The notes under the pieces are model-generated. The model was not told where the DNA came from. It searched no databases and saw nothing but the letters and a program-made list of their open reading frames with translations. Of a stretch of 64,000 nucleotides of DNA, positions 35,746 to 47,771 are shown piece after piece. The stretch's first letter is position 1, and each line of letters begins with the position of its first letter. Location of the stretch: positions 124,001 through 188,000 of the forward strand of contig JAXGGA010000074.1 in the NCBI GenBank assembly GCA_038373865.1. Direction: 5' to 3'. Origin of the DNA: Uloborus plumipes (Eukaryota; Arthropoda; Arachnida; Araneae; Uloboridae). Position numbers and translations under genes: made by a program.

Positions 35746-37198
35746 TAATGCGTTCAGCTTTAAAGTGTAAGAAAAGGTCATTCTTAAGCAAAAAAAAATC
35801 ATAACAAAAGAGATGGAAAGAATAAAACAATAAGCATGTAAAAGCTATAAATAAGTTTAAATTCATGTCGAAATAAGCAGACAAGTATTATACCACTAAA
35901 GAAAACAACGATGGTAACATTTTTTTCCAAATTTAAATTTCCCTCTAACAATCTCTAACACCACGCTTTTAATAACGACGATAGCTAGCTCATCTCATTC
36001 AACTAAAAACTACATCGGAAACGGCAAGGAGCCAAAATGATTTAAATGAAAAATCTTGAAAAAGGAAATTCTATTCTGCCTAAATACTCAGACATGCATT
36101 TCCATTCTGCCTTCACTCATTTGCTTAAAGTTCTTCAGGACGACGGTGGAAAAAAGAAACCTTATGCTATTTCTTTCTCCGGGAAAAGATTTTGTTTCAT
36201 AATGAAAATTCATTACACACGTAAACTTTGTGAAAACAATTACTTGAAAACAAGATTAATTCTACTTATTTTTAAAACAATTAAGTCTCGCGTGTTATCA
36301 TATAATTAAAGTACTTCTGAGAGCACGAATGTTGAATTTACTGGGAGAAGTGAATGATAGTTTAGAGATATCTGGCACTTACGTGTTCTCGATGCTCATA
36401 AGTTTTAAGATAATTACTGAAATAGCTTAACGACAAAAACATTCGCATTTAAATTTTTAGCAGTGATTGAATTAAGTAAAATTAAGTAAATTGTGTCCAT
36501 TCCCACTAGCCTATTTCAGATCTAAAGCAGTGAAAAGTCATTTACAGTTTTTTTATCTTTAAATTGATAGCTTTTCGTTAAAAATTATTCTCATATTTCT
36601 AAACTTTTGTATTGTACACGTTTAAGCATGATTGAGTTAAATAAATTATATCCATGCGCAATAGCGTATCTCAGCTGTAAAGCTATTTCTAATAACTTCA
36701 ACTTTTTATTGTTATGTTAATAGCTTTTTGGAGCAAACTAAAAGCATTAGTATTGCACTTTTTAACAGTGTTGAACGAATAAAAGAAATTGTATTCATGC
36801 AAGCCTGTTTATCTCAACTATAAATAAATAAAAAGTCATTTGCAATAACAACAGATAGTTTTACTGCTAAATTGATAACTTTTTGCAAAGCACACTTAAA
36901 AACCGATAGACGTTTTCTTTTAAAACTACATGGAGCAGAATATCTAATTTTGATATCTTTTTTAGTAATAAAGAAAGTTTAAAAGTTGAGAGTACTGCTC
37001 ACTATGTAGATTAGAAAAGTATATAGTAATATTTTGAAAAAAATACGACTAATCCCATTCATCAGATACTGTTACTATCATGCTTAAAACCTTAGTAGTA
37101 TTTAACAACAAGAAAAATACCTAATTATTTTTTTCCAATTTGTAGAAAAATTGTAATTGAAAAATTTTTCTTATCACATCCGTTCCATTATTTTATTA
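35746..37198. other. Gene-free AT-rich DNA
   Basis: A lysine-rich 87-codon frame at 36046-36309 has no recognisable family; it is probably chance. Confidence 0.35.
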
Positions 37199-37260
37199 CA
37201 GTAAACTCTTCCAAAAAAAAGACGTCTCTAATTGAGAGACATTTTTCCCAATCCCTCAGC
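37199..37260 (+). repeat. Solitary Tigger-like end
   Basis: CAGTAAACTCTTCC followed by GACGTCTCTAATTGAGAGAC has the form of a pogo/Tigger left end. No partner end was found. Confidence 0.3.
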
Positions 37261-39464
37261 ATTGATTACAAAGTAATGTCAATATATTCGCCTCAGATTA
37301 GAGAACATTTTATTTATAGATATTCACAGACAAAAATTACTAAATTTATTCTTCACGCGGAGGAAAAATGTTGAATATTCGGAATCCAAGACACGCTACT
37401 TATCAAAGAAAAAAAAGTATTATGAGTTTTAGTTGTTTGATCAGAGAAACAAACATTTATCCTAAATTACTTTTCGAAACCTTTTTGTGTATGTTGTCCC
37501 TTTTTAAGAATTTATGTGGGTTAAGTGATGCTTTTATATCCTGAAGTTGAAAGTGCATTGCAAAGTACATATTACTAAAGAAAGCACTTCAACACCATAT
37601 TTCAAATTGCAAAACTTTGGATTATACGAAAGCATTGCTAAAATTTTAATTTTGGGTGCAAAAATTTATTATTGTACTTCTTCTGATTTTTTGTAATCTA
37701 AAACTTTCAGTTCAATCGTTAATGTACGTTTACTGTTAAATAAAACACAAAAAAGTTAAAACTAATTCATTATAAGATAGGATGATAATGACAGACTTTT
37801 TTGTTTACTTGGTTATTAAATGCACCCGATCTGGCAGAAAAAAAATTTCTACAAAGAAAATTCTTACTTTATGAACAAAATATGAAGGCTGCTTCTAGAA
37901 CTGAAAGTTATTTCAGTTTTCAGTTGCAACCTAGTGGTCATGAAAAAGCCTGTAAAAACTGTTGGATGACGAAGACGTAAAAGGCTAAGGATAGGTTTTG
38001 ATGATGCTAGAAACATATTTTTGGATGCAATCAAGCAACAAAGAAACTGGGCTTCAAATTAGAGCACTTGATGCATTTCAAAAAGCTATTTCATAAATAC
38101 TTCTCTTTTTTTTTAGTTTACTCTCTAGGCAAGCTATTTAAGACGGAAATTCTGACAATGATAGTGGATGGTAATGACATTTTCGTACATATATCACAAG
38201 CCTCCACATAAATAAATATAATTTATCGCTGTTAAAGGCCTGTAATTTTATCCTTTAGACGATGACAAATAAATAAAAATAATAATATAAGAAATGGAAT
38301 CGACTTTTGTATGGTTGCTATGAGCCTGGGACAAGAAATTGTACCTTCCAGGGAATGTACTTTTTCTGTGTCAAAAATTTCATTTATGTAGAGGAGCTTC
38401 GAGCAGGTATTGATTTTCTACAAATTATATACTTAAAATGTTTTCTATTATCACTCTTAACTGCAGGTTTTTGTTTCATATTTCGTATCACTTTTCTTAC
38501 AAACATGTATTTAAGACGGTACTTAGTGGAATTTTTAAACAATTGCCAAGCATTTTGCCATCGAGTAACTTGTGCGCGATGTAACACACTCGTCTTAGCA
38601 AAAGTTATTCTTGAAATCAATCTGTATTCTACAGATGGATAAAAATAAAATATTGTTTCCGAAATTACCGCTCATCTTACTTTTCAGCACATGCGTTTAC
38701 AATCTATAAAATATGCAAATAATTTTCCTTTCTTTATTTCAAATTTAAAACAAACGCAAATTCTTGATTTTTTAGAATCTTGATGGTACTCCGCGAAAGC
38801 GACTTTTCTTCGATTTCAATTGCTTTGAAAAAAAGAAAGAAAAGAAAACATCAAAACTTCTCCCCCGATAAGTGCTGATAATTTATGTAGAACCGAAAAC
38901 GTCTGGTATGATCATTCTGAAGCGGACATTAAGAATCGAAACACCAACGCGAAAGTTACGAATAGTGCACATTATGTAAATACAACATTCGGTTTGAAAA
39001 AGGAATCTTTTGAAATGGGTCTAGCATCAACTCTTTTCTATCTGTTGGATGCGTTGCTGCTATTGGCAAACAGTTTGCGAACTGCACCAGATGTGGCCAT
39101 CTAGTTACTATGGTTACCGATGCTTCCAATCCCCTTTACTCCATCTACTGCATTCTTTTTCCCCAAGTTCTTTTCGGATATAGAAGCTATGTCTTGGAGT
39201 TTTTTCTCTTTTTTCTTGTTTTGTCATGTCTCATCTTTGAGAGTCAGGCACCAAAAATAGAAGCGCTACAAATCTAAATAAACCGTTAGACTAAAAATAT
39301 TTTCCGCGTTTTTGTTTTAAAAACGTCAATCGTCAGCAATACACCAGCAATTTTTAGACAGTTTTACCTATTATAAAGTTCGAACGATGAAATATCTACA
39401 ACTTTTTTCATATACACATATATTTATTTCAATAACAAACCATATAAAGCATCAATATAGTATA
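37261..39464. other. Gene-free AT-rich DNA
   Basis: The longest frame here (38307-38642, 111 codons) has no recognisable motif. No element boundaries seen. Confidence 0.4.
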
Positions 39465-39891
39465 CACTGTGAACACTAAAATTCTTTCCCACCGTCTTAA
39501 CTTCGGAACAGATGATGCTATATTCAAAAAAGTGGTGTCTAGTTTTAGTAAAAATGGTTATGCGCTTCTGAATAAAACCATTTCACGTAGGGGAAAACTG
39601 CTCCACGTAGTGGAAAACTGCAGAGTTAGAACTACTGTCTCAAAAACGGAACAAGATAGGAAAAAATCATCATGGATTTAGCACGGATCGACCCCGTGTG
39701 CAAAAAATAGAACAGTTCCAAACACGCATTAGTTTTTTAGTGATTTCGCGAAAACGTTCGGGTTCACTGTTTTTGTAACGTCACAAAAGTTGCACCGAAA
39801 AATAAATAATTTTCTTTCGGATAGAACACGACACCGTACTATCAAATATTGTTGTAACTGGTTATTGTTTCTTTCGCAGATCACTTTCTCG

Positions 39892-41999
39892 CGTCGCACA
39901 GTGGGGTATTTGACTGAAAATCCTGGTCAAAACTATTTCGGAATTTTCGCTCTTCTGAAGGGAATATCCTTCTGTGTATTTGTGCGTTGTACAGCCAAGC
40001 TATCATACTTACAGCTATGAAACTTGGTACACAAGTTGTCAGAAAGGTCATATGTTGTAACTTGAAGCTCGATTTTTAAAATTTAATTTAGAGAAGAAGT
40101 TATTCAATGTTTAATCCAAGTTTCAGATTTCTAGGAGTTTACGATCGTAAAACGGCTCCTAGTAAACGCAGAGAAAAAAAAAACAAAGCATCATCATTTA
40201 GAGCAAATCAATCTCTTTAAAAGCCTAAATTGTTTGAAGTTCTAACGTAATTTACCGAATTTATAGAATTTTTCAAAGAAAGGTCACTTTTTCAACTTTT
40301 TTCAATTATTCAATCAATGTAAACTAAAATTCATGCATCCGAGAATCTAATCGTGTTATGGGTCTGAAACGTTTCAAGGATATAATCTAAACATTTCACC
40401 TTCATTTAAAGCAAAAACGGTGAAGTTATCTTATTTCATTGATTTATAATGATTTTTTTTTATAAAGAGGTGAAATAAAAAGTTTCACCTATTAACTCGC
40501 TACGTATAGCTGTTGGCTGCATGCCAGTCGCTGACGGAAGGGGAGGGGAGTGAGTTTTGGGAGGAAAGTGAACAAAATAAACGTATTTGATTTGATGCAT
40601 TTTTTTTTGAAGAAATGTAATTAGTATTTGACCCCCCCCCCCCCAAAAAAAAAACAGTGTTGGTCGACCTGGTTTAATCAACTACTCTATTTTTCAAACT
40701 AACTTTTTATCAATAAATTTTCAGGGATATTCCTTAATACACTCTTGTTTTGCTTTCTGAACATATGTGTAGCACGGATAAACATCTTTGTTAGCCTGCT
40801 GTGTGATTTCGTACTGATTTCTTGTAAAATTGGCTTCAACAAATATTGCTAAAGCCTTCTCTGGCGAGTGTTTTTTCGTAGTGTCACATTTATTACCAGC
40901 AGCGACTGCTTTAAGATACTTCGTTGCTCTGGTTGGAGACTTAGTTATGTCCTGGATAACTTTAGCAGTATCTGTATTGACTCTGGCACGATGATTCAAT
41001 TGCGCTGCATCAGTTAACTAATCAACATCAACATTTTTTCTGTCCCATTGTTTTCCGGCGCTTGGATCTATTACTCGATTGTCTGAATTCCTTACCTGGT
41101 CTCCCTTCTGGTAAAACAGACGGAACTGGTGCTGCGGGTAAAAGAACCTCCCCAGTTAACCATTCCTGATTCTTTTCTAAGAAACGGCTTTTAATTCTAC
41201 AGCGGGCCTTCCATTTACGAGAGTAACTAATTTTGAAACTGTTAATGATTTTTTTTAATTCTGAGTTTTTCGTAAGGGCAATTAGTAATTTCAGCTAATT
41301 ATGTAACTAACTCTTTGATTTTCGCACAGAAGGACCTTTTTGTAGATTCAATCATAATTTCCTGCAGTTGTTTTCGGGATATTGGTATGACGAAAGCCAG
41401 CGGACCTGAAACAGCCGAAGAAAGAAAAATAAATGAAAACGACCACCTGCTCTATTTATGGAATTAATATTTTTTCGAGCAAAATCGAGCAAGAGTTAGT
41501 TTCAGATTCTCAAAATAGACATTCTGAACTATCGTAGGTACGATTTACAGGTGGTACAAATGAGTACAACACGTTTAAAAACCTTCACTTACATAAAGAA
41601 TTGCAAAAAAACAGATGTACTTTTTGTGAGGTTTAAGCAACACATTCACACAAAAATTAGAAGTGTAAAATAAATAAAAAATGATGAAGAACAGAGTACA
41701 AACCTTTCCGAACACCCTCCATTGTAAAATATTCCACTATAGTTACTTCTAATGCGAAAATAAAGCAACGGAGTCACTTAGTGAAATTTTGCAAACGCAA
41801 TCAAAGATAACCGAAAACCGAAAGTACTAAGTTTCGACTGCTGGTAAGCTTAACTGGTTAATTTCAGTGTAAAATGAATACTGTCACATGACGCCAGGTT
41901 TATCTACCTTTTTTAACGTTCAAGGTCAAAGCTAATAAGTAAAGTTTGCATTTTCGACTTTTGGCCAGGATTTTCATGCAAATACTCCACTGTGCGTCG
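39892..41999 (-). mobile_element. Transib transposon, internally deleted
   Basis: Ends CACAGTGGGGTATTTGACTG (39897) and, on the minus strand from 41994, CACAGTGGAGTATTTGCATG; similarity continues through AAAATCCTGGYCAAAA (about 36 bp, four differences). The flanks are perfect 5 bp direct repeats CGTCG (39892-39896 and 41995-41999). Transib elements are known for CACWRTG-type ends, identical here to the V(D)J RSS heptamer CACAGTG, and for 5 bp GC-rich target duplications. The 2.1 kb length is shorter than the roughly 3 kb of autonomous copies. Minus-strand transposase remains support the class. Confidence 0.88.
40721..41722 (-). pseudogene. Transib transposase N-terminal remnant (RAG1-related)
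   Basis: Transib transposases are the relatives of RAG1. The likely start is ATG at 41722 (MEGVRK). A putative 298 bp intron (41406-41703, donor GTTTGT, acceptor GGCTGTTTCAG) splits the codon after it, and exon 2 continues GPLAFVIPISRKQLQEIM. Then, with stops and shifts: RKWKARCRIKSRF, NQEWLTGEVL, QSSNRSKRRKT and, at 40999-40721, AHFT-less blocks TKSPTRATKYLK, PEKALAIFVEANFTRNQY and KDVYPCYTYVQKAKQEC. The SKRRKT block and the A-L-x-L/F-x-x-x-x-x-T-x-x-Q-Y ... YP-x-Y pattern are what I recall of Transib N-terminal regions. The frame then stops. The remaining 790 bp to the left end is too short for the catalytic DDE core, which appears deleted. Confidence 0.75.
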
Positions 42000-42377
42000 C
42001 AGAGTTGAAAAACATGAAAACAAAGTGCATGTCGCAACTAATCTACTCGGTACATTTATGTTTACATGGTATCTTTTCATACTTGATCGATGACGTTCTA
42101 CAACTTTATAAATCACTTTTTATCCCTATTCCGTTCAGTTTTCGAGATAGAGTTGCTAACTAAACAGGTTTCCACCAGGTTTCCTCGTATGTGATTCTAT
42201 TCAGTAGCACATGGACACTCTACTATACCTAGACACCACTTTTACGATTATAGCAGCAGCAGTTCCGAAGTTAAGAGGGGGGAAAGGAATTTTAGTAGGC
42301 ACACTGCATTTATTATAAATTTTCTTACCTGGCATAAGTGAAGCCCTATTAAAGTTGGCTTTATGGTTTTGAGCAGA

Positions 42378-42532
42378 AAAAAAAAAGCCTCAGGAGTTCT
42401 CCATAAATGATGTCACACTTCTTTTCAAAAAATTTTAAATACCTCTCCATTCTGTCACAAAGAGTCACACTTCACGTTTCCCCTCTCCTTGACACATCGC
42501 TGGTTTTCATAAGTATATTGTAAGGAAATTGG
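42378..42532 (-). repeat. Dispersed repeat with GAAGTGTGAC motifs, copy 2
   Basis: Minus-strand match to 22196-22325 (CAATATACTTATGAAAACCA, then a GTGTCAAGGAGAGGGG block, then GTGAAGTGTGAC). It extends further, to a GTGTGACATCATTTATGGAG block. Confidence 0.5.
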
Positions 42533-42555
42533 TGTGGTATCATCATACTTCGTGT

Positions 42556-43445
42556 TAGGGAAAGGTGGCCTAAAGCGGGTAGGTTAACGAAGAATTATCA
42601 AAAATGGCAGTTTCTGGCTTTTAATCGTTTATTTCCTAGAAGGGATCGTGAACTTCTAAATAAAAAGTGACTCTTTCATTATTTTAAACTCAATATTAAT
42701 TTATAATCAAGCATTTCAAACACTTAAAAAACCGGTTTTGATCTACCAGCTGGCCTAAAGCGGGTAAACTTAGCTAATTGTGATCTGGTAGATTTTTCAG
42801 TCAAATGCGAAATAATGAATGATTAGATCAATTGATTAGCTGACAGAACAAATTTTTTTTAACTGTACTTATCCAATTTAAATTGAAAATCTAAGTTAAC
42901 ACATTTGTAATAATTATAAAATATAAAGAAATAATTGATAAATCAATAGACTAGCTAATTACCATCATTAAAAATGATTCGTTTTTCTCTTATATTTAAC
43001 ATCTATGAAAAATACAGATTAATTAATATACAGTGCTAGGCAAAGCCAGGTATACCTTCCTTGCCCTGCCCGTTTGCCCGAACGTACGTTTTTATTTCAA
43101 TAATTATAGCCTTAAATATATAATATTTTTAACATAATGACCATCGTAGTTTATAGGTGGAGGGTGTCAGAATAACGTAATAATATTGACAATAAAAAAT
43201 AAGCTGCTTTTCGACTGATCACTAGTTGCCTAAAAGCTAATCCTTCAGTTTTTTTCTTATAAATGTATATATTTTCTTTGTTATTTTAATGCCTGGTTAC
43301 ACCAAGCTGCTTCCCTGGGTCTGATTGCAACTCGGGAGTATTTGGGTAATTACGGCACACGTATGCAATGGCGATTGTACAACATAAGGAGGCATACGAA
43401 TGCCTGCCCGCTTTAGGCACGATTTCAAGAACTCTCCTCTTCCCT
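42556..43445. mobile_element. Pogo-like non-autonomous element, GGCCTAAAGCGGG ends
   Basis: TA + GGGAAAGGTGGCCTAAAGCG at the left; at the right, on the minus strand, AGGGAAGAGGAG and then GTGCCTAAAGCGGGC. The inverted repeat is interrupted by a short insertion on the right side. CTGGCCTAAAGCGGGTAAAC recurs internally at 42751. Non-coding. Confidence 0.55.
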
Positions 43446-43602
43446 CAAAGCTTGACATCATTTGAGAACTCCCTTTTAGGGACTAGAAAACACTTGAATT
43501 AATGAAAACAGAAGTCTAAAGTAACCTATTTACAGATTGCTATGGTATGAAACTAAAACTAATAATTAAATGAAAAATGATCAAATAAGCTTTGTGCTGA
43601 AC

Positions 43603-43713
43603 TATATTTGAAGTTAAAAAATCAACGTAAATAAAGCACAAGTAAGGTAGAAAGTATAGCACTTTCTACCTTATTTGTGCTTTATTTACGTTGATTTTTT
43701 AACTTCAAATATA
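43603..43713. repeat. Near-perfect 53 bp inverted repeat with 5 nt loop
   Basis: Arms 43603-43655 and 43661-43713, loop ATAGC. Only one mismatch was seen (CACAAGTAAGG against CACAAATAAGG). A transcript from either strand would fold into a single long hairpin. Confidence 0.9.
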
Positions 43714-43759
43714 AAACTAATAATGTCTGTACTGTTCTGGCTTCTTTTTACCTTTCTTC

Positions 43760-44179
43760 TCAACTTCTAAAATGCAAAAAAAAAAAAAAAAAAATTGCTC
43801 GATGGAATAGAATTATTTTTTTCTTATTCCAAATAATATGTTTTTGCACGATATCTCGATATTTATCATTCACTCTCACTGTTAAGTCTTTTGATCGACA
43901 AAGTTCAAGAAACTTCAGATATCTCTCAACGTACGCTGTTCTAAGATTTGCAGCATGTTCTAAGAAGCTGCAGTTTTCAGTTACCCTACGTGTAACCGAA
44001 AACTCCAAAGCAAACTTTTGCTTTACATTTTTCATTTTTGTCATTTTCTGCGTACTGTGTAGCCAAAGTTCAATAAAAAAATTATAATGACCGCGAAATT
44101 TCATCCTAAATTTATGGCTTTTTTTCTCCATACCGACTACTTTAAATCCAAAAAAATCACTCAATCTCTGCTCAACCAA
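43760..44179 (-). CDS. Unrecognised 139-codon open frame
   Basis: The longest uninterrupted frame in the window. It is rich in Lys, Phe and Arg with fairly mixed composition (KFRMKFRGHYNFF, AYVERYLKFLELC) and ends in a poly-Phe run from a T/A homopolymer, which looks non-biological. No family, signal peptide or membrane segment is evident. The track start is not an ATG in good context. It could be an exon, an old repeat fragment or chance. Confidence 0.15.
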   Translation of the reverse strand: MVEQRLSDFFGFKVVGMEKKSHKFRMKFRGHYNFFIELWLHSTQKMTKMKNVKQKFALEFSVTRRVTENCSFLEHAANLRTAYVERYLKFLELCRSKDLTVRVNDKYRDIVQKHIIWNKKKIILFHRAIFFFFFLHFRS

Positions 44180-46670
44180 AATATATATTTAGCTTAATTG
44201 ATGCAGTTATGGTAATAAAAGAAGCTGATGAATACAGAAAAGAAAAAATATGACGGAAAATGCAAAAAAAAAAACTTTTATTGATTTAATTTTGATGTCC
44301 CCTCGTAACATAACGTAATTTTACCCAATAAGAAAAAGTATACATGAAAAAACTATTTAAATTAAATATCATCTTTTCTTTCCCTTTTAATTAATTCAGA
44401 TAAAGAAATTACTTTATGTTATTGTGCGATAAGTTTTTCCTTCTGATTTAACAAGAATGCACATTTTTTTAAATGAACGTGTTAAAAAAAGGCATTTTAA
44501 CATAATATCAACATTTTAATGGAAATTATACTTGTAATACAACCTTTACCATTAAAGAAGTATGATGAAAAAATTATATAGAAGAGAAAAAGAATATACG
44601 CATGAAATGCAATATTTTTTTTTTTTAATATTTTTTTTCGAAACCAAAAACCTTTATTAAACTAACCATTTTCTTTAAATCTAAACATTTTTTGTTTCTG
44701 CTTCACATTGCATCAATATCTATTTTCACAATACAAATAGTTTTTCAGTAAAATTATTTGTCAGGCGCATTAATTAAGGGAAAGGAATCAAAACAATTTT
44801 TTTCAAGCATATTTTTCAAAATACTTTTTAGCTTGATTATTAACATGTATTTGCTTTTTTCACAACTGTGGAAATGTATTTAGGAAAGAATTCATTTTAA
44901 TCGCCATCTGTACACGAGTGGAAAAAGATCACAACTAATCACGGCTTGCAAACATTAAAAGTGCAATTAAGAAAAGAGAAATTCCGCTACTGGGAATTCG
45001 AAAGCCATTTTCTTGAACGATTTTTAACTTGTTAACACGTAAAATTTGTATTTTTACTGCAAACCCTACGTTTTTTTAAGCTTCTACGGTTTTCTATTTA
45101 TTTCAAAATGCTTTAATGAGATCTGATTTCAATGAAAAATTAGCCACTAAGCTGAGCATCTTATCAGTGAAAAAAGTTTTGCTTTTCTTTTTCTTAACCT
45201 CGGTAGAATTATTTTAGAATAAATCTCATTTTTTTAAGGATTAAAGTACAATTTAGAAATAAATTCAAATTTAATATTTTATTTAAATCCCACTATATCC
45301 CTGTAAATTAAGGTATAATTTTCTTCAAATACTCTGAAAGATTTTTCGTCCACAGGATTTTGTTTGATACAAATATTTCAAAATTATGTTTTAAAATTGA
45401 AGTAAATTTTTACAAATGGAGTTAATATTGGATTAAGGTTCTTTTTGACTAATCGAGAAAGTGTATATATTGCCCTCTAAGAGCACAAAAAAAATCGACT
45501 TACCGAGAGTGCTGCTCAGGTGAGAACGAAAAGTTGAATCTTATTCATAGAAAATATACGATAGACAAAAGAAAAACATACCCAATTCATTACTACTCTC
45601 TTCTACATATTTCAAAATTACAAGAAACCCTTTTTACAGAAAAATAAAATACAGTTGCTGAAAAAGAATGGCAAAACCGCCAGCCAAAAAATACTTCAAA
45701 TTATCTCAAAAAACTACATTTTATTGCATAAAAAATACTTTCTCCTTACTATAAAGCATGTACAAGTACATGCAATATGCTCCTCAAACTTCTGCTTTAT
45801 TTGCTCTTTAAATAAGGAAAACATTAAAGTCTGTGAAATGCTTATTAGTGTTCGGTTTTAATTGTTATGCTCGGTATAGTTCATCATAAGAACAATACAG
45901 ATCCTCGTACTTACAAACTATGTTGTCTTTTCCCCCTTAAAAATGAACTACCTTTAAAAAAAAGTTTTAGTGTGTATGATATTGTACATATTAGTTGCAT
46001 GCTGGAGTTTTGAATTCGTTTTCCTAACGACAAATTGTGCACTTGCGTTTAAACTTTATCATGTCACATTGCACGCCAATATATGATCCCTATAGTACAA
46101 TGGTAATGCGTAATGTTTCTTAAAAATTTAAATTACACTGCTGCTTTTAGTCTAAAAATAAGTTATGAAAATGTAACATGGTACAAATCGCAGTAATAGA
46201 AAGCTTCATGATGAAGCAATAAAAATTTAAAAAAAATTCTCCCTTTCGGAGTGATTCCATTATTACTTTAAAACCATAAAAGCAGTGAGCAGTGATGTAA
46301 AAGTGAACGGTGTCAAAAATTTCACTTCAGCTTCAGTATCGGAAACACAAAGTAATGGACAGTTTTGTACTCTACAAATCAATACTATCTTCAAATTCTT
46401 ATTTTTTAGCATTTTTATATTAAATTTTTCAATCGTTTTGAAAGTTTCTTTTATAAAATTCATCAAAGCTGGATGCTGGTTTTGCTGTTTTCTGAAGAAT
46501 GAAAATGCATTTGTGTTAAACTTCAATCTAGGATTGTTTCTAATCTTCTTCTCTTATGTAAATCTAACAGAACTCCTGTCCGATTGCTCAATCAACTGGT
46601 AGCCACGACAGGGAAGAAACTTTCACCACGATTCTCATACTTCACAGATCAACTTCAATACCATTTTGAC
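44180..46670. other. Gene-free AT-rich DNA
   Basis: Nothing recognised in 2.5 kb. A 105-codon frame (46285-46602) is open on both strands, as happens in low-complexity DNA. Confidence 0.4.
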
Positions 46671-46742
46671 TAGCAATTTTAGGATATTACTATAAAATTA
46701 GCTGTATTATACTGTAAAAACAACATTTTATTTTTTGCAGTG
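46671..46742 (+). mobile_element. ACTG-module element, copy G (right end only)
   Basis: Only the last 72 bp remain: TAAAATTAGCTGTATTATAC to TTTTTTGCAGTG + TA. The next element begins 17 bp later. Confidence 0.7.
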
Positions 46743-46758
46743 TAGGGCACCACTACAC

Positions 46759-47771
46759 TAGGGTGTATCACGGAAAAAAATTTCCGGAAATTCAAAATTT
46801 CAAGTTGATAAAAAGTTGTCACTATGTTCACATAGTTACCAAAAAAATTTTTTGAAATTAAAAAATATTTAGATAAGCCGGGATGACCTTGAAGTTTCAA
46901 GTTTTTTAGTAAAAACGATGTTTTTTTTAAAAAAATGTATAAATTATGTGTAAAGCAAAAATAATTATTTAAGTGCAAAAATGGACTACTTAAGGAGTAA
47001 TCTATCAATAAAAAATGCATTGGAGCTGAAATTGAACTTTTAGGTTACCAGAAATAGTTACAAAAAACCTCACATTTTTGCTAGTCAGTCATATTTTTAG
47101 AATATTTACCCATTGGGTGTATCACTGAATTTTTTTTTTTTTGGAAATTCAAAATTTCGAGCTGATAAAAAGTTGTCACTATGCTCACATAGTTACCAAA
47201 AAAATTTATTTTGAAATTGAAAAATATTTAGGTCAACCAGGATTACCTTGAAGTTTCAAGTTTTTTAGTAAAAACGATGATTTTTGTAAAAAAATGTATA
47301 AATTATGTGTAAAGCAAAATAATTATTTGAGTGGAAAAATGGACCAATCTCGCTATTTCAAAGTGCTGCACTTCAATGTTTGTACTATTAATACAATAAT
47401 AAAAATTATTTTGCAGGATAAGTAAATATTCTAAAAATATGACTTACTAGCGAAAATGTGAGGTTTTTCATATCTATTTCTGGAAACCTAAAAGTTCAAC
47501 TTTAGCTCCAATACATTTTTTATTAATAGATTACTCCTTAAGTAGTCCATTTTTGCACTTAAATAATTATTTTTGCTTTACACATAATTTATACATTTTT
47601 TTAAAAAATCATCGTTTTTACTAAAAAAACTTGAATCTTCAAGGTCATCCCGGCTTATCTAAATATTTTTCAATTTTAAAAAAAAAGAAAATTTTGGTAA
47701 CTATGTGAACATAGTGACAACTTTTTATCAACTTGAAAAATTTCAAAAAAAAATTTTCGTGATACACCCTA
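46759..47771. mobile_element. Inverted-repeat element with a third internal arm copy
   Basis: Arm 1 (46761 to about 47110) and arm 3 (about 47414-47769, inverted) are about 350 bp each, with tips GGGTGTATCACGG and CGTGATACACCC and TA on both sides. Between them, a direct partial copy (47115-47346, starting GGGTGTATCACTG) repeats the first 230 bp of arm 1. No coding capacity. The tip and TA target are like those of the element at 1213-3904. Confidence 0.8.

Larger units (their letters stand above)
39465..42307. mobile_element. Large palindrome with a Transib transposon at its centre
   Basis: The left arm (39465-39896) reappears inverted as the right arm (about 42000-42307). Examples: ACTAAAATTCTTTCCC, CTTAACTTCGGAACAG and AAGTGGTGTCTAG on the left against their complements at 42295-42225. 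The arms are diverged and unequal in length. Without the central Transib the palindrome would be about 750 bp. Its own class is unknown. Confidence 0.65.

Noticed and set aside
38307..38642. 111-codon frame as a gene
   Set aside because: No motif, an equally open antisense frame, no splice or promoter support.
40460..40681. 73-codon frame next to the Transib remnant as the missing catalytic domain
   Set aside because: It is driven by C and A homopolymers and shows none of the expected DDE context.
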